Positions 1-7,300 of a stretch of 13,211 nt of DNA are shown in pieces. The notes under the pieces are model-generated. The model was given only the letters and a program-made list of their open reading frames with translations, made no database searches and was not told the DNA's origin. The translations under genes and the position numbers were made by a program. The stretch's first letter is position 1. Every line of letters starts with the position of its first letter. Origin of the DNA: Candidatus Woesearchaeota archaeon. Lineage in GTDB: Archaea > Nanobdellota > Nanobdellia > Woesearchaeales > UBA10200. The DNA lies in NCBI GenBank assembly GCA_018302185.1, contig JAGVZX010000071.1:1-13211 (forward strand), read 5' to 3'.

Positions 1-50
1 GAAATAGTGTGTGAAGCTGCTCCGCTCTTGACTAAACGTCTTATCTGCAT
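1..50 (-). CDS. AbrB-like N-terminus of an archaeal PhoU-type regulator (partial)
   Basis: Only the first 16 codons and two bases lie in the window; the gene continues beyond base 1. The visible peptide, MQIRRLVKSGAASHTIS, fits the SpoVT/AbrB-like swapped-hairpin N-terminus (pattern 'xxRxxVKxGxxSxxxSLP') that archaeal proteins place before one or two PhoU domains and annotate as phosphate uptake regulators. The ATG start (48-50) is supported by a GGTG Shine-Dalgarno sequence six bases upstream and a TATA box further up. Without the rest of the protein, a short AbrB-only transcription factor or antitoxin is an alternative. It is divergent from the putative structured RNA that starts near 179. 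Seen: the start, ribosome binding site and motif. Inferred: the PhoU fusion. Confidence 0.6.
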   Translation of the reverse strand, partial: MQIRRLVKSGAASHTI

Positions 51-56
51 GGTAAA

Positions 57-63
57 CACCTTT
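57..63 (-). promoter_or_regulatory. Shine-Dalgarno site of the partial AbrB/PhoU-like gene
   Basis: On the minus strand the sequence reads AAAGGTG, followed by six bases and the ATG at 48-50. The GGTG core matches the archaeal anti-Shine-Dalgarno sequence at good spacing. It fixes the start codon of the truncated gene at the left edge. Confidence 0.55.
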
Positions 64-82
64 TTTATTAGTTTTTATGTAA

Positions 83-89
83 TTTTATA
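83..89 (-). promoter_or_regulatory. TATA box for the partial AbrB/PhoU-like gene
   Basis: The minus strand reads TATAAAA here. A start about 25 bases downstream, near 61, would leave a leader of about ten bases that includes the GGTG site. A second TATA-like sequence, TATATAC, lies at 119-125 and is an alternative. The AT-rich background makes any single TATA call uncertain. Confidence 0.35.
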
Positions 90-148
90 GCTAATTTTCC
101 TTTACTCTGTCTCTTTTGTATATACAACACGTTAGTATGTCCAATAGG

Positions 149-157
149 TATATAAAT
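149..157 (+). promoter_or_regulatory. TATA box for the plus-strand structured RNA
   Basis: TATATAAAT is preceded by a purine-rich ATAGG that could act as a BRE. Its centre, near 153, predicts a start at about 178-180. That is the first base of the stem GATAAAAA (180-187), where the run of structured sequence begins. The match between predicted start and structural boundary is the main support. Confidence 0.5.
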
Positions 158-1024
158 ATTATGGTTCTTATAGATATTAGATAAAAATGTTCCAGCAACT
201 TCGGTTCCCGGATGTTTTTATCGAGAATCAGCTAAGCGATTGGCTGCGTTCGAAAGCTTATAAAGTCTAACTTTATATGCTTGGAACAAGCTCCTAAGTA
301 GAAAACAGAAATTCCCTGTACACATTACCTCTGTTTATGTTAGCAATAACATAGCAAGTATCGTGAAATAGGAATGCATAACACATGCAGAAATGCAACA
401 GTTATCCGGTCAGAGATGCACTAACTGCCGCAAGACAGTTTCGTAGCATCAACGGGCGATTAGATTCGTACATCTGTACAAGAATCTTGATATCGGTTAT
501 TCGAAAGAATCTCCAGATTTACTTTGCTCATCTGATCTTCTGCCCTTAAGCACAAGCTTGAGCTATTTAGGATGCCTGTCGTTCCTTAATCCATGCTCAC
601 AAATTTCACGCTCTCAACATCACATAGGGAGAAATTGGATATAAGCAGCAAACATCTGCAGCATCTTGAATCAAACTGCAGAACGTTGCAAAGTCCCGAC
701 GACAGTAAAAACAAATAACAACTGTACATGAATATGCGGAAAAAAGGTGATAGATAACATACACAAACATAAATTAGCATATCCATGAAAAAAACAACAA
801 CTGACGACGACTAAATTGAGGCCATACTTACAAGCCCGCGCAATATGTAAGCATGAGCATGTTTGGCTGAGCGCAACCACAACCACAACTAAATGCCAAA
901 CACCAAATCTCAAACCAAACATAAAAAACAGCCAAAGGTAAAACAACCTATGGATCAAGAGCATCACGCTCTCAAGACTTAACGAAAACTTCCTGGTAAG
1001 CCAATTTTACTAGGATATATTTAC

Positions 1025-1097
1025 ACTTCGCAGCTATCGAACTTGGGTTGCGAAGTTATATTCATACTTTACGACTATCGAATTTGGGCCGTAAAGT
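1025..1097 (+). repeat. Two tandem covarying stem-loops with a conserved 16-nt loop
   Basis: Hairpin 1 pairs 1025-1032 with 1049-1056 and hairpin 2 pairs 1066-1073 with 1090-1097, eight base pairs each and 41 bases apart. The stems are ACTTCGCA/TGCGAAGT and ACTTTACG/CGTAAAGT. They differ at three pairs, each changed on both sides. The 16-nt loops differ at only three positions and share CTATCGAA and TTGGG. The loop-closing G-U (1033/1048) becomes A-C (1074/1089), a near-isosteric change. The pattern of variable paired stems and a fixed loop indicates selection on RNA structure and a loop that binds something. They sit at the 3' end of the putative large RNA. Confidence 0.75.
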
Positions 1098-1107
1098 TCA
1101 TTTTTAT
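1090..1107 (+). terminator. Possible terminator or 3' end of the structured RNA
   Basis: The right arm of the second tandem hairpin is followed by TTCATTTTTAT. A T-run after a stem would suit archaeal termination, which mainly needs the U-tract. The facing minus-strand operon ends at 1249, so a stop here would avoid convergent transcription. No experimental end is implied. Confidence 0.35.
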
Positions 1108-1248
1108 GGCATTCTATGCAGCGCAGAAGGATGTTTTGGGGGTAGGAGATTTTATTCTATTTATATTCTAAATGTTAAGAATTAAACTTAGCTAGTTTTT
1201 CAGTTAATGATTTGATTATCTGCTTTATTTTATCATGGTTTAACAGGA
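1108..1248. other. Short convergent intergenic stretch, nothing clear
   Basis: This AT-rich stretch lies between the proposed RNA end and the stop codon of the facing minus-strand gene. I see no strong hairpin, tRNA or promoter in it. A 21-codon plus-strand reading frame at 1106-1171 has no supporting signal. Confidence 0.4.
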
Positions 1249-2265
1249 TTAATTGTTTAAATCTTCTGTATTCAAAGCCCTAGATATATTATGCTCAGTT
1301 CTTGAAACTTCTTGCGGTATTACAGGGCTATTTCCTGACAAAGGTATAACTGTCTGAGTAGCGCTTGATCTGCTTCCGCCATTTGCTGCAAAAAATGATT
1401 CCAATGCTTGCTGTTCTGATGATGTTCTTAGATAAATAGGAAATATCCTATGAGTTCCTTGTGCAGTTAGGAATTGTGCTGCAGGAAAAGTATCTGCACT
1501 GCTGTTTAATAATACATCTGCCCTTGGATCAGATAGTAAAATATCTCCTGGGTGTGCAGTTGCGTAAGCAGCGATCATTGCAAGTGCATCAGCTTCAGAT
1601 AATGGAACATACAAATAACCATGGAGCTTTTGTCCTGTCTCTGGTAATATCTTTTTTGGTTTAGAAGCATCATCTAATCTTATTTCTAATGTAACATCTG
1701 GATGTCCGCTTCCATCAGTATCTTTTATTGAGCCTATAGCATCAGCTTTTGCTTTATCCGATATATCTACTAAGATGTATATGTTGCCTACTTTTAACTG
1801 TCCTGAACTATTGTCATAAGCAACACCTACTCCTCTTATTTTGTAATTGGATGCCCCTAATTTATTGTCTAATTCAGCCTTTAATGCAGTTACATCTTGA
1901 TATGGCACTTTGCTTGGGTCAAATTGCGCTGATGCAGAAGCTAAAGCATCTCCTGCTGCCTTTTCTAACGGAACAGATGCTTCTGTCCCAGCTATAGAGT
2001 CTGGTATTTTACCTGTTGCAGGAAACGCATCATAAACCGCGTGTGCAATATCTGGGATTGGGTTATTTAAAGTAGGTGTTGGTTTAGTTCCATTATCTTT
2101 TTTCTTATCATTGCAGCCTGCTCCTCCAATCCCTATTGCCATGACTAAAGCTGCTATATATAAGGATGCTCTTCCGAATGGAGTTAGATAACTTGAGCTT
2201 GGCTTAACTATCTTATACACTGTGCCTGTATTTTCCGTCATATTTTCTAGATTATAATTTATCAT
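1249..2265 (-). CDS. Membrane-anchored extracellular protein, possible lipoprotein, function unknown
   Basis: This 338-residue protein has a short polar N-terminus, a hydrophobic segment at about residues 33-50, and then GGAGC with Cys51, which resembles a relaxed lipobox. A charged linker with TKPTPT follows, then a soluble domain of about 270 residues. I do not recognise that domain; it contains the segments 'VGNIYILVDISDKAKAD' and 'LHGYLYVPLSEADALAMIAAY'. It is probably held at the outer face of the membrane, either as a lipoprotein or with an uncleaved anchor. The ATG at 2265 starts one base after the TAA of the giant protease frame, so the two are probably co-transcribed and translationally coupled. 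An internal ATG at residue 9 would also keep the anchor. Sure of the coding call; no function assigned. Confidence 0.85.
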   Translation of the reverse strand: MINYNLENMTENTGTVYKIVKPSSSYLTPFGRASLYIAALVMAIGIGGAGCNDKKKDNGTKPTPTLNNPIPDIAHAVYDAFPATGKIPDSIAGTEASVPLEKAAGDALASASAQFDPSKVPYQDVTALKAELDNKLGASNYKIRGVGVAYDNSSGQLKVGNIYILVDISDKAKADAIGSIKDTDGSGHPDVTLEIRLDDASKPKKILPETGQKLHGYLYVPLSEADALAMIAAYATAHPGDILLSDPRADVLLNSSADTFPAAQFLTAQGTHRIFPIYLRTSSEQQALESFFAANGGSRSSATQTVIPLSGNSPVIPQEVSRTEHNISRALNTEDLNN

Positions 2266-2266
2266 T

Positions 2267-4336
2267 TTAATTCACATTTACTTGTTTAGTTTCTTCATTG
2301 TTTGTTTCTAAAACCTCTGGTATAATTTTATTCTGGTCAACTGTTACGATTATGTTATGCAGTCCAGGATTGATGAATTTAACCTGCCTTGATACAGTTA
2401 TGTTCTTGCCAGGATCTAGATTAAGAGGCTGTACTTGTGATAAAGTGCCATCTTGATAATCTATAATGTATTCAATGTTCTGCGCAATTGCAGTCCCTAT
2501 GTTAAGTATCTTAAAAAACACTAATGTAAATGAGTTTGTATTAGCCGGATTAGGAAGCACATAATAATCAGCTATTGCTAGATCAGGCACATCAACAACA
2601 TTAACTGAACTGCTGCTAACGACATTAGAATCTTCATTGCTTGTATCCTGCACTTTATACTCGCATGTAATCGTATCGCCAACATCACATCCTGCTATGT
2701 TACCGCAATTGAATACGCTTGTTGTAGAGAATGTCTGTAATATGCTAGCTGCATCTTTGAATTGGTACAAATTACTCAAAGAATCTCCATCTGCATCATT
2801 TGAACCAGAGCCTGCACAAGTAAACAAGGTGTTTGTGTTAGCAGTTGTCGGAATCAAGCTTGCAGAAGCAACAGTTGGAGCTGTATTCTGCACAGTAACT
2901 TGGTTACTTGTAACTATATTCGAATCATCTAAACCATCATTGACTTTATACTTGCATTTAATATTATCATTCTTATCGCAGCCTGCAGTTGCGCATGAGT
3001 AAGTATTAGTTGCAGAGAATGCCTGCAATACTCCTGAATCATCTTCAAACTGATATAGCTCAGTGAGTTGTTGAGGAGTATTATCAACATCTGCTTTTCC
3101 AACTCCTGTGCAGGTAAATGCTGTATTTGTATCTGCTGTTGCAGGAGATAAGTTACCGCTTGCAACAGTAGGAGCATCATTAACAGCTGTAATAGTAACT
3201 CTAAATGTCCTCTCGGCAAATGCATTCTGCGGATCAGTAACTCTAACAGTAACATCACTAGCTCCATTTTGATTTGTCTGTGTAGTGCAGTCAATAAATT
3301 GGTTATTATCAATTACACAATTAACTGCTGCTGCATTAGATTGTGATTGTATACTATAAGTTAATCCATTAGCTGCTGTCTCAACATCTGCTGCTAATAT
3401 ATGTAAATCAAATATATCATTCTGCAATCCAGAGTCTTCATCATAGGTTTTATCTGATAAAGCAGATAAAGTTGGAGCATCGTTGACTGCATTTACTGTT
3501 ATGCTAACTGTTTGAGTGTTGCTGTTAGCTGTTCCATCACTAGCCCTTACATCACAGCTAGCTGCGCCATTATAATTTAAAGCAGGCTGCATAACTAAAT
3601 TATTTGCATTGATTGAGCAATCTACTTTAGCAGCATCCTCAGCTGTAATTGAATATGTTAATGCATCATTATCAACATCGCTTGCAACAGTTGATAAGTC
3701 GAAAGTCTTTTGTGTATCTTCGTCTGTTGTTTGTGCACTAATAGCATTCATCGCAGGCGCAGTATTCTCAACATTTACAGTAGTACTTGTTGCAACACTA
3801 CTATCTATTGTTCCATCATTAACTTTATACTTGCATTTAACTGCATCATTCTTATCACAGCCAGTGGCTGCACAATTAAAGGTATTAGTTACAGAAAATA
3901 CCTGCAACACACCATTAGCATCTGAAAATTCATACTGCTCTGTTAATGTATCTCCATCAATATCATTCTTGCCAGCGCCTGTACATGTGAATAATGTATT
4001 AGTATCTGCTGTTGCTGGTGTTAATGAAGCGCTTGTAACAATCGGAGCAGAATTACCTACAGCGATGCCTGTACTTGTCACAGTATTAGAATCAACTACG
4101 CCATCATTGCCTTTTGCCTTGCACATAATAGTATCGCTTTTATCACAGCCAGCAACTACACCACAATCTAAAGTGCTAGTTGCAGAGAATGCCTGCAATA
4201 TCCCATTAGTATCTGAAAACTCATAGCTTAAAGCAACAGTATCTCCATCAACATCTGCTACTGTGTTTGCTGCGCATGTAAATATTGTATTTGTTACTGC
4301 ATTTGCTGGAGTTAAGCTTGAGCTTGCAATTGTCGG
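2267..4336 (-). pseudogene. C-terminal part of the giant S8 protease: extracellular repeats and CARDB-like end (frame-shifted fragment)
   Basis: This frame continues the upstream protease gene after a shift at about 4337. It has no natural start: an apparent TTG start at 4198 lies inside a repeat, and homologous sequence runs back to the CCG codon at 4334-4336. In order it encodes two four-Cys repeats (type D, pattern PTVxSxxLxP...FTC...LDC...GCDKxDxIxCKYK), one cadherin-like repeat (type E), one type A repeat with the TYxEDSGLQ motif, two more type D repeats, and a final domain of about 105 residues beginning PDLAIADYYVLPNPANTNS. The final domain has the CARDB-like pattern ending in EVLETNNEE. 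No C-terminal membrane segment or sorting signal is visible. The frame ends one base before the next gene. The fragment is well conserved, so the break may be recent or an assembly error. Confidence 0.8.
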
Positions 4337-7300
4337 AGATCTGATTTATCGCAGCCTGTGGTTGCGCAGTCAAATGAATTAGCAGCAGAGAATGCCTGCA
4401 ACACGCCATTGCTGTCCTTGAATTGATATTGTGTTGTTAATGTATCTCCATCAACATCATTACTGCCAGAGCCTGCGCATGTAAATACAGTGTTTGTATT
4501 AGCTGATCCTGGTGTTAATGTTGTTAAAGTAACTGTTGGAGCAGTATTTGTAATCGCAATACCTGTGCTGGCAACAACATTGCTGTCAAAAGTACCATCA
4601 TTGACTTTATACTCGCAGGTTATTGAATCTGCTTTATCGCAATTAGTTACAGCACCACAATCTAATGTATTAGTTGCAGAAAATGCTTGTATTATTGTGC
4701 CATCACTCTTGAATTGGTAGCTATGTGTTAATATTTGACCATCTGGATCATTTGCGCCATTGCCTGTGCATGTCAAAACATCATTTGTTTTTGGAGCAGC
4801 TGGAGCCAATGAAGCGCTTGTGACAGTAGGTGGTGAATTACCGACTAAAACACCTGTACTTAGAGGAATATTGCTATCAGCAGTTCCATCATTGCCTTTT
4901 GCCTTGCAAACTACAGTATCGCCATTATCGCAGCCAGCAACTACACCACAATCTAATGTTGCACTTGCAGAGAATGACTGCAATACCCCTTGGCCATCTT
5001 CAAATTGATAGCTTAAAGTTACTGTATCTGTATCAACATCATTAACAGTATTCGCAGTACATGTTAAAACACTATTTGTGTTTGGAGCAGCTGGAGTTAA
5101 GGAAGCAGATGCTATTGTAGACGCAGTATTCTGCACAGTAACACTTGAACTAGTAGCAACATTGCTATCTACTGTCCCATCATTTACCTTATATTTGCAA
5201 GTTATTGCATCATTCTTATCGCAGCCATTGACTGCGCTGCAATCTAAAGTATTACTAGCACCAAATGCCTGCAATACTACACCCGTATCTTCAAATTGAT
5301 ATTTATTAGCAAGAGTATCACCATCAATATCAGCTGCACCATTGCCTGTGCATGTAATGACATCATTTGTTTTAGGTGTTGCAGGCAATACCGAAGCGCT
5401 TATTACTGTAGGGACATCGTTGGCAGGAGTAATAGTAACTCTGAATGTTCGCTCAGCAAATGCTGTTTGCGGATCAGTTACTCTAACTGTAACATCATTA
5501 ATACCAGAAGCATTCTGTTGTGTAATGCAATCAACAAACTGGTTGCTGTCAATTATGCAGTTTACCATTGAATTATTGCTTTGCGCTTGCACAGCATAAG
5601 TTAATTCAGCATCAGCTGTCTCAACATCTGCTGCTAACGCATGCAGATCAAAGATATTATCTTGCAACCCAGAATCTTCTGCGTATGTTTTATCTGCTAA
5701 TACAGCTAAAGTAGGATCATCATTGACATTTGCTACATTGATTGTAACAGTTCTAGTAACGCTAACAGCATTAGCTGAATCTTTTGCATGTACATCACAG
5801 CTTGCTGTTCCATTAAAATTTAATTGCGGAGTAAATTCCAGATTATTGCCATTTATGCTGCAATCTACCTGCGCAGCATTCTCTGCATCTAAAACATAAC
5901 TTATAACATCATTTGTATCAACATCAGAAGCGAAAGTTGCTAGATTAAGTGTATTTAATCCAGACTCCTCATTTATGTTCTGTGCAGTAATTGCATTTAA
6001 TACTGGAGCATCATTGACATTCTTAACTTCAATCACTATCTGTTGGCTGTTATTCAGCAAACCATCTCCGCAAGTGAAATTGACTGTATGATTGCCAACA
6101 TCTGCATTAGCAGGTGTCCATGTAAACTTGCCATCTGCTGAATTAATATTCAGCTCAGATTTATTTGCATAATAGATAAGAGTTACATTGTCAACATCTG
6201 TACAATTAAAATCATAATACAGCTGCGCATCTTCATCAACACTCAAATTAGCCAAATTCTGTAAGAATGTTGGTTGGTCATTCACAGCATTAACTATTAT
6301 GCTAACCGTTTGAGTATTGCTATTTACCGTCACATCATTTGCCCTTACATCACAGCTAGCTGCGCCAAAATAATCCTGCGCAGGCAACATCTGCAATGTA
6401 TTAGCTGCAATATTACAATCAACTTGCACAACATTCTCAGCAACAATAGTATAAGTCAATGCATCTCCATCAATATCATTTGTAACAGTGCTTAAATCAA
6501 AATTAGCCTGCGTATCTTCATTTGTTGTTTGTCCAGAAATCGCTGCCATAGTAGGAGCAGCATTATCAATTGCTAACCCAGTGCTTGTAACTATATTGCT
6601 ATCAACTATGCCATCATTAACTTTGTAATCGCAAGTGATGGTATCGCCTTTATCGCAGCCAGCAGTTGCACAATCAAAAGTATTGCTAGCTCCAAATGCC
6701 TGTAATGTTCCAGCACTATCGTTAAATCTATATGCATGTGTTAAAGTATCTCCGTCAATATCAGCTGCACCATTGCCTGTGCATGTAATTATTGTTGAAG
6801 TATTTGAAACAGCTGGCAATAACGAAGCGCTTGTTACTGTAGGAACATCGTTTACAGCCGTAATAGTAACTCTAAATGTTCTCTCTGCATTTGCATTCTG
6901 TGGATCAGTTACTCTAACTGTAACGTCATTAATGCCAGAAACATCTTGTTGTGTAATGCAATCAACAAACTGGTTACTATCAATTACACAATTAACCATT
7001 GAATTATTGCTTTGGGCTTGCACAGCATAAGTTAATTCAGCATCAGCTGTCTCAACATCTGCTGCTAATGCATGCAAGTCAAATATATTATCCTGCAACC
7101 CAGAATCCTCTAAGTAAGTTTTATCAGCTAACACAGCTAAAGTTGGTGCATCATTAACATTTGCTACATTGATTGTCACAGTTCTCGTCACAGAAACAGC
7201 ATTAGCAGCATCTTTTGCATGTACGTCACAGCTCGCTGTTCCATTAAAATTTAATTGCGGAGTAAACTCCAAATTATTTCCGTTTATGTTACAATCCACT

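Larger units (their letters stand above)
179..1107 (+). ncRNA. Large structured noncoding RNA, unrecognised class
   Basis: No convincing protein is encoded here, but stems are dense. Local hairpins on the plus strand are: GATAAAAA/TTTTTATC (180-187/215-222) enclosing AAC-UUCG-GUU (197-206); CAGCUAA-GCGA-UUGGCUG (229-246); a multi-part stem 248-287 with 4, 4 and 8 bp; UAUGUUA-GCAA-UAACAUA (336-353); AACUG/CAGUU around C-GCAA-G (423-440); 457-495; AUUC-GAAA-GAAU (499-510); CUUAAGC-ACAA-GCUUGAG (545-562); and 589-640. Longer-range stems are 576-583/698-705, 727-737/777-787, 823-832/846-855 and 860-867/895-902. Hairpins at 932-953 and 958-972 follow. Four GNRA loops and one cUUCGg loop read only on the plus strand, and G-U pairs at 233/242, 547/560, 583/698 and 614/628 agree. 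Two A-C mismatches (731/783, 826/852) would be G-U on the minus strand and are mild counter-evidence. A TATA box precedes it and a hairpin plus T-run ends it. I see no RNase P, SRP, group I or group II core. Function unknown; boundaries inferred. Confidence 0.62.

Noticed and set aside
51..66. Small hairpin GGT-AAAC-ACC followed by six T, like a plus-strand terminator
   Set aside because: The same bases are the ribosome binding site region of the minus-strand gene (GGTG before ATG), and three base pairs are too few for a terminator.
1..90. Plus-strand frame open from the edge to a stop at 88-90, as if the end of a gene
   Set aside because: The minus strand gives a better explanation: ATG with Shine-Dalgarno sequence and a recognisable AbrB-like N-terminus.
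187..270. 27-codon plus-strand frame starting MFQQLRFPDVF
   Set aside because: It looks protein-like for a few residues, but it covers the UUCG hairpin, the GCGA hairpin and half of the 248-287 stem. The frame is short and has no Shine-Dalgarno sequence. Worth a glance as a leader peptide, but structure explains it better.
179..600. RNase P RNA, SRP RNA, group I or group II intron
   Set aside because: No GAGGAAAGTC/ACCCGGCTTA core of RNase P, no SRP helix 8 motif, no domain V AGC hairpin, and no convincing P/Q/R/S elements. A weak R-like CAGAGATGCACTAA at 411-424 has no matching S element that I could find.
745..805. Box C/D sRNA (GTGATAG near 747 and CTGA near 801)
   Set aside because: The C box is imperfect, C' and D' boxes are missing, and the interval is occupied by the 727-737/777-787 stem.
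586..967. Two overlapping minus-strand reading frames of 66 and 98 codons
   Set aside because: Both are rich in Cys, Phe, Leu and Val, with no domain pattern or ribosome binding site. They are antisense to an A-rich structured plus-strand region, which explains the hydrophobic codons.
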